A stretch of 64,000 nt of DNA from Chlamydiota bacterium (GTDB taxonomy: Bacteria; Chlamydiota; Chlamydiia; Chlamydiales; Parachlamydiaceae), in assembly GCA_013287915.1 (NCBI GenBank), contig JABDCX010000007.1, positions 1 through 64,000 on the forward strand, given 5' to 3'. Both the position numbers and the translations under genes were made by a program. Under the pieces are notes generated by a model that was not told the origin of the DNA, did no database searches, and saw only the letters and a program-made list of their open reading frames with translations. Positions within the stretch are counted from its first letter, which is position 1. Each line of letters begins with the position of its first letter. This document shows, piece after piece, positions 15,703 through 24,204 of this stretch.

Positions 15703-16491
15703 TTATATGCAGATCGGCTGTATAGTACAACCCTCTCTATAGATCGAGGACAATAGAGTGATGGCTCCGCGCGCCCAAGTCTGTGGGTTTGATGAGACAA
15801 ACGCTTGATAAGCCAATACCCCAACTGCAAGCGCATTTGTCGTATTGCTCACATTAAGATGGTTCTTAAACACGTTTTGCCAAAGATGTGCCTTCGCTGC
15901 TTCTACGCTGCCAAGGCCCTGTGTCGCGCCTCGATGATCCACATTATAAGCATGTACGCCATTGCGATAATTCCGCGCAGCGTGCTGGGTTATAGCAGCG
16001 TCTTCTTCGATTTCCTGATCATCTCCATTTTCTCTTCCACGCACCTGGACAAAATGATCACGTCTTTGAGCGATATCCACTTGATCGGCCTGCATATCCT
16101 GAGTCGCCTGAGTCGCTGCTTGCAGCTCATAATAGAGGGTTCCGGCTGTTGCAGCATAAAATAAGAAAGAGATCAAAGTTGAAGCTGCAAAAGCGAGAGG
16201 GTGACCCGATTTTGTGATCTTTGAAACGGCGATTGCGCCAGCATAAGTCGTACCTAGCACTGCAACTAACCGAATCGGGCTAAACCGCGTCACACGCATT
16301 GCATCAAGCGTCTTGGCAGGTGATAGAACGCGACGCGCGCCTTCCTGAATCTCACTCAAATTCAAGAGTAAGGCCCCCGCTCTAATCAGTCTTGAAAGAT
16401 CACTATCGGACTTAAAAAACAGGCTACTTGCAGCCACGGCTGGTGCAAGACAATTTATTGCTGTATCTATTGTGCTATGGTGTGTTCTCAT
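15703..16491 (-). CDS. hypothetical membrane protein
   Basis: 262 residues, no family recognised. There is a short N-terminal hydrophobic stretch (residues 12-26), then two membrane segments around residues 75-90 and 97-120 (RLVAVLGTTYAGAIAV and PLAFAASTLISFLFYAATAG), separated by a short loop. This is a hairpin like the bilobed region of chlamydial inclusion-membrane proteins. A charged Q/D/E-rich segment follows (about 124-165, coiled-coil-like), then a hydrophobic tail region. It lies 29 bp upstream of the exported GNAT gene on the same strand. A perfect TATAAT -10 is on the minus strand at 16513-16518 with no clear -35. A secreted inclusion-membrane role is only a hypothesis. Confidence 0.6.
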   Translation of the reverse strand: MRTHHSTIDTAINCLAPAVAASSLFFKSDSDLSRLIRAGALLLNLSEIQEGARRVLSPAKTLDAMRVTRFSPIRLVAVLGTTYAGAIAVSKITKSGHPLAFAASTLISFLFYAATAGTLYYELQAATQATQDMQADQVDIAQRRDHFVQVRGRENGDDQEIEEDAAITQHAARNYRNGVHAYNVDHRGATQGLGSVEAAKAHLWQNVFKNHLNVSNTTNALAVGVLAYQAFVSSNPQTWARGAITLLSSIYREGCTIQPICI

Positions 16492-16576
16492 AAAAACCTC
16501 TTTTAGGTCGCTATTATATGAAATTAGTTAATAAATTGCTATATTTTTACACATTTGTTATAAACAAATATTTAAA

Positions 16577-17269
16577 CTATTCGGAGATCTTTCCATCCTC
16601 AATGTGGTCGATGTGGTCTGCAAACTCTAAGATCCTGGTATCGTGCGTAATCACAATCAAGGTGATCCCCTGTTTGACGACCATCTCTTTGAGAAGTTCC
16701 ATGATTTTCTTACCTGTGTGGATGTCGAGAAAACTCGTTGGTTCATCGCACACGATGATGGGTGGATCGTGGATCATCGAACGAGCAATGGCAACCCGTT
16801 GCTGCTGCCCACCCGATAACTCAGGGGGATAAACGCCGATTTTATCTCCCATTCCAAAGTCGACAAGTACCTTTTTGGCCTTTTCTAGGGCCTCCTGTTT
16901 TGGAACGCCTAAAATCACAGAGGGCACTGAAATATTCTCTTCACAGGTGAGCGTGGGGATCAAATTAAATGTCTGGAAGACAAATCCAATATTTTTTCCA
17001 CGGTAATGTGTTTTTTCCATATCTGGCATGTGGGTTAAGTCAACGCCATTGACAAGGCATGTGCCAGAACTCTGCGTCAAAATCCCCGCGATAATGGAAA
17101 TCAAAGTCGTTTTGCCAGAACCAGATGGCCCCACCAACATGCGGATTTCCCCTGGACTGATCTCTAAGTTAATGCCGTTTAACGCATCAACCCGGGTCGA
17201 CCCTTCCCCATAGTGTTTGTAGATATCTTTACAGGTGATAATCGGTTGAGATTTGGAGGGATTTTTCAT
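16577..17269 (-). CDS. ABC transporter ATP-binding protein (MacB/LolD/DevA type)
   Basis: 230 residues, a complete nucleotide-binding domain: Walker A GPSGSGKT (47-54), Q-loop FVFQTFNLIPTLT (about 97-109), signature LSGGQQQR (151-158), Walker B IIVCDEPTS (171-179) and H-loop VITHD (about 208-212). The short N-terminus and the HYRGKNIGFVFQ segment are typical of the LolD/MacB/DevA group that powers FtsX-like permeases. It is the last gene of a four-gene operon after the permease (6 bp gap). It would energise export of a lipid, glycolipid or peptide through a periplasm-spanning complex. Confidence 0.92.
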   Translation of the reverse strand: MKNPSKSQPIITCKDIYKHYGEGSTRVDALNGINLEISPGEIRMLVGPSGSGKTTLISIIAGILTQSSGTCLVNGVDLTHMPDMEKTHYRGKNIGFVFQTFNLIPTLTCEENISVPSVILGVPKQEALEKAKKVLVDFGMGDKIGVYPPELSGGQQQRVAIARSMIHDPPIIVCDEPTSFLDIHTGKKIMELLKEMVVKQGITLIVITHDTRILEFADHIDHIEDGKISE

Positions 17270-17275
17270 GCTGAT

Positions 17276-18427
17276 CTAGCTCTTAAACACAGTTGCGGGA
17301 TCCAATTTAATGATCTTTTGCATGCAAATTAAGGAAGCAAAGAGGCTAATGCACAAAATGGAAAACGCGCTCGCTAGGTAAAGCGGCAATGGAAGGATAA
17401 AGGACAATTCAGTTCCTTTTGAAAAATAACCAAATAGGGCCGTCGCCCCCATCCCGATTCCCCATCCAATCGAGCTAACAAACAAGGCTTGCAGAAGAAC
17501 TATCTTCACAAGCAAAGAATTATCGGCACCCATGGCTTTAAAAACCGCAAAGTAGGGAAGGTTGTCGACAGTAAAACTATAGAGCGATTGACCTGCAATT
17601 GCAGTTCCAATGATAAATCCCAAAATAATTGCGACACCAAAATTCACAAAAATCCCGGTGTTCTTCATATAATACACAAGTGTCAGCTGCTTCATCTGTC
17701 GTCGGGTGAGTGCATTCAATCCCGTTTGCTCTCTGATCCGCTGACACACTTTCTCAGGGTCCTCTCCGGGCTTCGTATGCGCAATGATAAATGAGAGCAG
17801 TTTTCTCTGAGCGGGAACAAAATATGTGGCTCTTTCATAAGTCGTATAGATCACAGGCTGCGATTGAAATGTGCGAGAAAGGCGGCAAATCCCTGCAACG
17901 TAAGCGCGGTGATCATTGAGTTCCATCGTGTCTCCAACGCGCAGCGGAATCGTCCCTTCACTGGTATGTTCTGCTAACTTGGTTTCGGAACCGACTTGGT
18001 CGACGATCACGGCATCGGGGAAACGCAAATCTTCGATTTGACCCTCTACCATGATTGGAGGTCCGCCGATTAAGGATGCGTCGTCGATTCCGAGGAGAAT
18101 ACACGTTTGAAACGTGCCATTGTGCAAGCGCGCCTGAATGGTGCCTTTGAACAAAGGGACTGCCCATTCAACCCCTTCAACACTGCGTACGCGATACAAA
18201 TCGGTGTCTTTAAGCGGTTTGATATCGTCAATATATTGAACTGTGGGATCTGTCACCCAAATATCGGGCTGCGATGTGTCGGTAATAATTCCAAAAGTGC
18301 GGTTGGTAATCCCAACGAGAATTGCAGCTTGCTGCGTGATAATAAACGATGCAAAGCAGAGTCCAAGCACGATACTGATGTACTTGACCTTATCTCCCAC
18401 TAACATCTTCAATGCATAGAGGAACAT
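17276..18427 (-). CDS. ABC transporter permease (FtsX-like, DevC type)
   Basis: 383 residues from the ATG at 18427, which overlaps the preceding stop codon as TAATG; an in-frame start further upstream (18520) lies inside the neighbouring gene and is unlikely. One N-terminal helix (about 17-40), a large periplasmic domain (about 45-260), then three helices (about 262-285, 320-340, 350-375) give the MacB/FtsX-like topology, and the ending (QKIIKLDPATVFKS) is typical of DevC. It pairs with the downstream ATPase and the upstream HlyD-type adaptor and TolC-like channel. Confidence 0.88.
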   Translation of the reverse strand: MFLYALKMLVGDKVKYISIVLGLCFASFIITQQAAILVGITNRTFGIITDTSQPDIWVTDPTVQYIDDIKPLKDTDLYRVRSVEGVEWAVPLFKGTIQARLHNGTFQTCILLGIDDASLIGGPPIMVEGQIEDLRFPDAVIVDQVGSETKLAEHTSEGTIPLRVGDTMELNDHRAYVAGICRLSRTFQSQPVIYTTYERATYFVPAQRKLLSFIIAHTKPGEDPEKVCQRIREQTGLNALTRRQMKQLTLVYYMKNTGIFVNFGVAIILGFIIGTAIAGQSLYSFTVDNLPYFAVFKAMGADNSLLVKIVLLQALFVSSIGWGIGMGATALFGYFSKGTELSFILPLPLYLASAFSILCISLFASLICMQKIIKLDPATVFKS

Positions 18428-19890
18428 TACCAGTCGCCTCCCAGTGCCGTGTAAATGGCAATCAAATCGGCCGTAAGGGCTTGTTGGCTTTGTGTGGCAG
18501 CGTTGAGAGAAGCCAGCCAAACCTCTTTGGCGTCGAGCACCTGCGTATAAGCGGCAAGCCCTGCCTGAAAGAGATCTGTAGTTAATTCGAGGACGCGCCC
18601 ATTTGCTTGCAGCTGCCTTTGCAGGGCTTGTTGTCGCACCTCTTCATTAAAGTAGGCCTGTAATGTCTGTTCCACTTCCTGAAAGGCTAAAATCACTGTT
18701 TTTTGATACGCATAATAGGCTTGGTTGCGTAAGGAGATTTGCACGTCGATCGCTGCAAAGCGTTTTCCAAAGTCAAAGACGGGAGCGACGGCCGTTGCAC
18801 CAATCCCCCAAATTAAACTGGCTGGGAGAAATAGTTTTTTAATATCGTCGCTTGAAAAACCGACGTTTGCCCCCTGGAGCGGGTTAGAAGCAAATGAACT
18901 GCTCGAACCGGTTAAAGACACGCTCGGAAATAGATTGGCCACAGCAACTCCAATCATTTCAGTTGCTGAAGCTAATTGCCTCTCAGCAGCCTGAATGTCA
19001 GGCCTTCTCCTAATGAGCTCTGAAGGCAACCCCACAGGCACTTTCCCATACGCCTGTGGAATCGGACGTATCTCTTCAAATTCGACCGGGAGAGTCTCTG
19101 GGAGGCATCCCAACAAAACTGCCAACGAATAGATCGACTGCTTCAGTGCAGATTCGATCACATGCAATTGCGCAAGATCGGCTTCTTGTTGTGCTGTAGC
19201 TAGCTCCACTTCTTGCAAATCTGCCAAGCCAGCTTCACACCTTACAACGGCTAATGCGAGAAGCTCTTCGTCTACGGCAAGAACCTGCATCGCAATATCT
19301 CTTTGTTGCTGAAAAGAACAAATCGTGGCATAAATTTCTGCCACTTGGCTGATCACCATGATCTTGACACCGCGCATTTCATCGACAGTCGCTTCCCAGA
19401 GGTCGTAGGACGCATCGGCCGATCTTCTGAATTTACCGAATAGATCGAGCTCCCATATAGCAGCTAAACTCACTTGATAGAAATTTTGAACGGGAGAAAT
19501 TGTTCCAGCAGCAGCAGCTGTGGCAGCGGGTGAAGTGACAAAAGATTCGCTAATCTTGTAATGGGACCCGGTCGCTGATGCATCAAATTCTGGCAAGAGT
19601 TGAGTAAATTGGATCCAATATTGAGACCGTGCTTGATACACCTGCTCCAAAGCAATTTTGTAGTCGAAATTCTCGTCGATGGCAGTTTCGAGCAACTCGT
19701 CGAGAAAGGGATCGTTAAAGGTCGACCACCAGTGGACGAGATCTTCATCTTCCACCACTTCCGTTTCACACGGTTGATCTTCTACATAACTCTCAGGAAC
19801 AAAGACCACGGGCGAAACATAATCTGGCCCTACTTTGCACCCATGCAAAATGAGGGACACAAGAAAAAGGAAAAGAACCTGCAATTTCAT
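18427..19890 (-). CDS. outer-membrane efflux lipoprotein (OprM/NodT, TolC superfamily)
   Basis: 487 residues. The signal peptide ends in the lipobox LILHGC, so the mature protein is a lipoprotein like OprM. Two outer-membrane-factor repeats are visible: CKVGPDYVSP and WWSTFNDPFLDELLETAI at the front, and PIPQAYGKVPVGLPSELIRRRPDIQAAERQLASA in the middle. It provides the exit duct for the ABC export operon. It overlaps the upstream adaptor gene by 4 bp (ATGA) and the downstream permease start by 1 bp, so all partners are probably made in step. Confidence 0.93.
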   Translation of the reverse strand: MKLQVLFLFLVSLILHGCKVGPDYVSPVVFVPESYVEDQPCETEVVEDEDLVHWWSTFNDPFLDELLETAIDENFDYKIALEQVYQARSQYWIQFTQLLPEFDASATGSHYKISESFVTSPAATAAAAGTISPVQNFYQVSLAAIWELDLFGKFRRSADASYDLWEATVDEMRGVKIMVISQVAEIYATICSFQQQRDIAMQVLAVDEELLALAVVRCEAGLADLQEVELATAQQEADLAQLHVIESALKQSIYSLAVLLGCLPETLPVEFEEIRPIPQAYGKVPVGLPSELIRRRPDIQAAERQLASATEMIGVAVANLFPSVSLTGSSSSFASNPLQGANVGFSSDDIKKLFLPASLIWGIGATAVAPVFDFGKRFAAIDVQISLRNQAYYAYQKTVILAFQEVEQTLQAYFNEEVRQQALQRQLQANGRVLELTTDLFQAGLAAYTQVLDAKEVWLASLNAATQSQQALTADLIAIYTALGGDW

Positions 19891-20816
19891 TTTGAATCAT
19901 CTGATTTAATGAAAATATCCAAAATCTGTCCGGGGTAAATGGGCAAGCTCCCCCTGTCGAACTGGTAAAGAACTTGTAGGACGCGCGTGTCGACCCTTTC
20001 GACCGTCTCTCCCGTAAATGAGCTCTTTGGAATGATGTACGGTTCAGTGCGCAAAAAACGCATAGGAAAGTGGATGTTGCGATTTCCTCTTACAAAGCCT
20101 GTCGCTTCAGAGCCCGTCTGAAAACGCCACGCATCCGCTTCGTCGATATCCACTCTCACTTGCAAGGGAACGACTGCGCCCATCAAAATCAAAGTTCCAT
20201 TGGCAGCCGTCAGCCAAGTCGATTGTCCAGAAATAAAGGGGATCACAGGAGCGATTTCGCCAACGTGGATATTGACCTGCAAAATTTCCCCATCGACAGG
20301 CGCGCGGATCGTCGATCGGTCGATATTGGTTTCGACCTCCTGCAGGCTTGCTTGTGCCACGCGCACATTCGCCTCCGCCTCCAAACACGCATACAACGCT
20401 TGTTGCAACGCTTGTTCGCTCACAGCTTTCGTGTCTTTCAAACGCTGATAAAACGAATATTGCTTTTGCTTGTCTTGCAGATTGACTTCGGCTAATCGAA
20501 CATTCTCTAAAGCTGTTTGTTTTTGAGCCTCAAAGATCCTCAAATCGAGTTCAAAAAGAACGTCGTTCGCTTTGACGACATCCCCTTCCACGACGTAGAT
20601 TTTTTTGATGATCTCGTTGAAAGGCGTCCCGATTGAAATGTTCTGGGAAGAGGCTTCTATAATGCCTGCAGCAGCAATCGCATGAACGTAAGGGGATTGG
20701 GCCGGAGGAAAGGGAACGGGCGCGCTGGGAACCTCCCTTTGACTCCAATGGACGATGTACAGGCCGTAGATAGCCCCAAAAACCGCAAGAACTGGTAGTA
20801 AATATTTCCTTATCAT
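19887..20816 (-). CDS. HlyD/DevB-family membrane-fusion protein
   Basis: 309 residues from the ATG at 20816, with GAGG nine bases upstream; an upstream in-frame start (20867) adds 17 residues before the membrane anchor. One N-terminal helix (about 5-24), a barrel-sandwich half-motif (IISGTPFNEIIKKIYVVEGDVVKANDVLFELD-like), a coiled-coil hairpin (about 85-155), then TIRAPVDGEILQVNIHVGEI, the second half-motif. The C-terminal part (RTEPYIIPKSSFTGETVERVDTRVL) is typical of DevB adaptors. It links the ABC permease to the TolC-like duct and starts the operon. Confidence 0.88.
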   Translation of the reverse strand: MIRKYLLPVLAVFGAIYGLYIVHWSQREVPSAPVPFPPAQSPYVHAIAAAGIIEASSQNISIGTPFNEIIKKIYVVEGDVVKANDVLFELDLRIFEAQKQTALENVRLAEVNLQDKQKQYSFYQRLKDTKAVSEQALQQALYACLEAEANVRVAQASLQEVETNIDRSTIRAPVDGEILQVNIHVGEIAPVIPFISGQSTWLTAANGTLILMGAVVPLQVRVDIDEADAWRFQTGSEATGFVRGNRNIHFPMRFLRTEPYIIPKSSFTGETVERVDTRVLQVLYQFDRGSLPIYPGQILDIFIKSDDSK

Positions 20817-20955
20817 TTGATATGCCTCATGAAGGGGGATCGTCTGAGAACAGGCAATTTCTATCAAGAGATTTCTATGAAAAACGATTGTTCTTTCTCT
20901 TTAGTCGGGTCTAAATTATGCTTGGAGCGGTTTATCTACCAAAAGGAGAAAAGCG

Positions 20956-21501
20956 ATGAACACGTTTGTAAAGGTTTTAACAAGCTTAATCTTGAGCTGC
21001 TGCGCCATGTCCTCTCTTACAGCAGAAACTCTCGGAAATATCGAGTATCAATTGCCACAACAAGGCGCAGGATGGAAAATACTCCCCCCTCCTCCAAATC
21101 TGAAAACAGACCAACCTCAACTCAATTTCATTAGTATTTGGGTTCCCGAAAATAGTCTTCCAAAAGAGACAAAAGAGGCCTTTGTTGCTCATAAAATGTC
21201 TGCTTCGACAAACCTCAAAGACCAAGCGTCTCTCAAAGACGGAATTGAAAGAGGAATGCGTTTGAAGTTTCCAGACCCAAAAGCTACCGTAACTGTTTTG
21301 GAAGAAACTCCCGACTCAGTCCTCTACGAATTTAGCGTTACGAGCGGCGGAGAGGAAAAAGAGCATGGATGGATTCGAATCTTTTCGACCCCAGAAAGCA
21401 CAACGATGCTGACGTATCAAACGGAATTGGTCGATCAAATCAGCGAGAAGCGCGATCTTTGGTTGCCAACGCTTAAAGATGCAAAAGTCATCAATCCGTA
21501 A
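20956..21501 (+). CDS. hypothetical secreted protein
   Basis: 181 residues with a signal peptide (MNTFVKVLTSLILSCCAMSSLTAE, cleavage near residue 23). The mature part is predicted alpha/beta with no motif I recognise. The overall pattern (N-terminal strands, KFPDPKATVTVLEETPDSVLYEFSV, HGWIRIFSTPESTTMLTYQT) resembles a PsbP/lipocalin-like or Mog1-type domain that evaluates as a small secreted protein family; that is weak. AAGGAG at about 20941-20946 supports the start. It is divergent from the export operon. Confidence 0.75.
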   Translation: MNTFVKVLTSLILSCCAMSSLTAETLGNIEYQLPQQGAGWKILPPPPNLKTDQPQLNFISIWVPENSLPKETKEAFVAHKMSASTNLKDQASLKDGIERGMRLKFPDPKATVTVLEETPDSVLYEFSVTSGGEEKEHGWIRIFSTPESTTMLTYQTELVDQISEKRDLWLPTLKDAKVINP

Positions 21502-21574
21502 TTCATTTTTCCGCTTGCAATAGAGCTGTCCTTCTGCTATCGCGTAAATAATAGCTTTAGCAAAAGGATAGCTT

Positions 21575-22669
21575 ATGAAAAAAGGGAATCTCCTCGCCCA
21601 GGCATTACTCACACTTACTGCGCTTTTTACCATCAATTCCGTTGAGGCCTGCACAGGCATCAAACTCAAAGCCAAAGATGGCAGCGTTGTCAATGGCAGA
21701 ACATTGGAGTTTGGCGTTCAGGTCGAAACTTCAACAGCTCTGATCCCGCGTGGTTATGCCTTTACAGGAACGACTCCCCAAGGGCCTGGCCTGGCCTACC
21801 AAGCAAAGTATGCTGTTCTTGGATCGATTGCTTATAGCAATATCAACGTGATGGATGGCTTGAATGAAAAGGGATTATCCGTCGGCACCTTCTATTTTCC
21901 TGGATTTGCCTCTTATGCAAAGATCGATGCAACAAACCAAAAACAAGCTCTCTCTCCCGTAGAATTTTGCAATTGGCTACTGACTCAATTCGCCACAGTT
22001 GAAGAGGTAAAAGCAGGCCTTGCTAACGTCGTGATTGCGCCCACTGTGGATAAGGCTTGGGGCAATGAACCTGCCCCATTCCACTATGTCATATACGATA
22101 AAAGCGGCAAGTCCTTGGTGATCGAACCGATCGCTGGCAAACTCGTCACCTATGACAATCCGCTCGGCGTCTTTACAAACTCTCCCACATTCGATTGGCA
22201 CATGACCAACTTGCGCAATTTCATCAACCTTACCCCATTTAACGCCTCTCCACTAACTATCGAAGGGGTCACGCTGGCACCGTTTGGCCAAGGATCGGGC
22301 ATGGTCGGCTTGCCCGGAGATTTCACTCCCCCTTCCCGCTTTGTGCGCGCTGCCATTTTTTCAATCACCGCTACCCCCTCTGACAACAGCCAAGAAGCGG
22401 TCTTCCAAGCTTTCCACATCTTGAATCAATTCGATATTCCAGTCGGTGCAATCAAAGCAGAAGCAAACGGCATTGTTTACACAGATTACACCCTCATTAC
22501 CTCGGTCAAAGATCCACAGACGTTGAAATACTATTTCAAATCGTACAAGGATCAGCTCATCCGCTATGCCGACATGAATGCGCTCGACCTCAATGCCAAG
22601 GAAGTGAAAAAGGTAAACACCACGCACTTCCAGGCACAAGCGATCGCCATCTCAAAAGACATGATGTAA
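21575..22669 (+). CDS. exported choloylglycine hydrolase/penicillin V acylase-family amidase
   Basis: 364 residues with a signal peptide ending SVEA|C, so cleavage would expose Cys26 as the N-terminal nucleophile. Cys26 is followed by the family's TGIKLKAKDGSVVNGRTLEF. Other conserved positions are visible: the N-M-DGLNEKGLS segment, NSPTFDWHMTNLRNF (Asn-bearing oxyanion region) and PGDFTPPSRFVRAA with the catalytic arginine. Ntn hydrolases of this family cleave amide bonds in bile salts, penicillin V, acyl-homoserine lactones or N-acyl amino acids, so the natural substrate is open. Export points to a periplasmic or extracellular substrate. Confidence 0.9.
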   Translation: MKKGNLLAQALLTLTALFTINSVEACTGIKLKAKDGSVVNGRTLEFGVQVETSTALIPRGYAFTGTTPQGPGLAYQAKYAVLGSIAYSNINVMDGLNEKGLSVGTFYFPGFASYAKIDATNQKQALSPVEFCNWLLTQFATVEEVKAGLANVVIAPTVDKAWGNEPAPFHYVIYDKSGKSLVIEPIAGKLVTYDNPLGVFTNSPTFDWHMTNLRNFINLTPFNASPLTIEGVTLAPFGQGSGMVGLPGDFTPPSRFVRAAIFSITATPSDNSQEAVFQAFHILNQFDIPVGAIKAEANGIVYTDYTLITSVKDPQTLKYYFKSYKDQLIRYADMNALDLNAKEVKKVNTTHFQAQAIAISKDMM

Positions 22670-22698
22670 GAGCCATTAACATGTCGTCGATGCAGTCG

Positions 22699-24006
22699 TC
22701 ATCGGGAACTAAGACGTGCAGCACACAAATTAAATTTGTCGATATTTCGATCGATAAAATTTCTTGCAAGATTGCTGATCACAATTTTGTGAGTATACTG
22801 GTTACCAAACATAGCATTAAGCTTCTCAACTTTCTCTATTACCTGCTTTGCTATAGGTTCATCGCCACTTTCAACCAACGCTTTCCTAACCTCCCGAATA
22901 CTGTCTTCAATAGAAGTTCTATAAGGATCAGAACTATTTTTTGTAAGAGCATCATAGGTGGGATCTTCTAACACTTTGAGAAAGTGCGTAATCCGATCGA
23001 ACACTACATGAGGACGAGCGGACGCGGAAATAGGAGACGAACCAAACCCCGAATAGGCATAAAACAATTCGTCATCAAACGCAATCGGGTTGGTCGGTGT
23101 CCCCTCGGTATTAATAAGCATCAAAGTTTTCTCCAATACTTCTTTATCAAAACGGGGGTCCTTTTTCGTCGCCTTATTTTGCTCGTCGAGACGCTGGAGA
23201 GCACTTTCTGCGAACTTAAATAACTTCTCCTTTTGATCAGGACTCAGATCCTTCCCGCCTCCAATCTTCTCTGCGACCTGAAAAATCTGATTGTCCATAG
23301 GAGTCCATTCCTTAATGGGTTTTGCTTTTAATCCTTCAATCGTTTTCCTGATCGAACCTTCTGGCATTGACGTGACAAAGTCATCCAGATCGGCCTCTAA
23401 TTCCTCTATAGGGTTCCCTAGCTCTCCTTCTTGGACAGTTGTCCACTCATCGTCTTGACCCCCCGGCACAGAACTGTCGTCCGCATCTGCATCATCCACA
23501 ATCCCACCGGCACGCGATAGGGTTGGCTCTTCGTCATCATCCACAATCTCAACGTGACTCGATATAGGTTGAGATGCTGTTGTAGGTTCAGGTTTCGTTC
23601 GTAAGGATGGCTCCCATGGTGCCACACTTCGATCATCCCGATTTTCCCAACCTTTTATCTCAGCGAGCAAACGGGTAACCGTGCGTACTTTTTCTCCCAA
23701 TGCCGCAACGCTCTTCGATTCTGGCGCATCTGCTTGTTCCTTAAGTTGTTTTAATACCTTAAATACCAGAAGTTTTTGGTTGTCTATCCGCGCTTGGGTT
23801 TGCTGAGTCGTCCATTGTCCGGGCGCCGACTGTCCAAATAAAGCGCCGATTCCTGCCCACATAGAGGTGCTCTCAGGGGCACTCTTACGATTGCCTGTGG
23901 ATTCCCCCTGCCAATTGCCTTTCCACCCCACCTTGTTCTTCTCAAAATCCAATTTATTAGGATCAAAATCTCCTGGACTTTTCTGACCAAAGATTAGGCT
24001 AGACAT
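22699..24006 (-). CDS. hypothetical protein, effector-like
   Basis: 435 residues, no signal peptide or membrane helix. The front is Ser/Gly/Trp-rich and disordered-looking (residues 1-65), followed by a helical segment (66-120), an acidic linker rich in Asp/Glu with two similar patches (VEIVDDDEEPT and IVDDADADDSS, about 150-190), then a helical C-terminal domain (about 200-435). No family recognised. A polar disordered N-terminus followed by helical modules is common in type III effectors, but no sequence proof is available. GGAGGTG precedes the ATG. Convergent with the Ntn hydrolase gene (29 bp apart). Confidence 0.7.
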   Translation of the reverse strand: MSSLIFGQKSPGDFDPNKLDFEKNKVGWKGNWQGESTGNRKSAPESTSMWAGIGALFGQSAPGQWTTQQTQARIDNQKLLVFKVLKQLKEQADAPESKSVAALGEKVRTVTRLLAEIKGWENRDDRSVAPWEPSLRTKPEPTTASQPISSHVEIVDDDEEPTLSRAGGIVDDADADDSSVPGGQDDEWTTVQEGELGNPIEELEADLDDFVTSMPEGSIRKTIEGLKAKPIKEWTPMDNQIFQVAEKIGGGKDLSPDQKEKLFKFAESALQRLDEQNKATKKDPRFDKEVLEKTLMLINTEGTPTNPIAFDDELFYAYSGFGSSPISASARPHVVFDRITHFLKVLEDPTYDALTKNSSDPYRTSIEDSIREVRKALVESGDEPIAKQVIEKVEKLNAMFGNQYTHKIVISNLARNFIDRNIDKFNLCAARLSSR

Positions 24007-24145
24007 CGTGCACCTCCACTGGCCATGGTTGATTACGCATCAAATATAGTTCTATATTTATTATATAACTAATAGTTTTTATTATAATAGTAACTATTAT
24101 AATTACAATATAAGTATCTTATAATGAATATGTTATATGCACTTC
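24007..24145. other. AT-rich intergenic stretch
   Basis: Between the effector-like gene and the Maf operon. The central part (about 24045-24135) is nearly all A/T with TATAAT-like hexamers on both strands, likely containing the promoter of the 22699-24006 gene. No open reading frame or RNA gene seen. Confidence 0.4.
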
Positions 24146-24204
24146 AACGCAGAGGCGGGGAGGCGCAGTGACGCAGAGAAGAGGCTGCTCGCCCCCTCTG
24201 CGTT
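24146..24204. repeat. CGCAGAG-type stem-loop repeat
   Basis: aacgcagaggcgggg (24146-24160) pairs with ccccctctgcgtt (24192-24204) around a GC-rich loop that itself contains two more GCAG/GCAGAG copies. The right arm runs into the stop codon of the Maf-like gene, so it may serve as its terminator. A degenerate copy is at 44132-44171. Confidence 0.7.
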
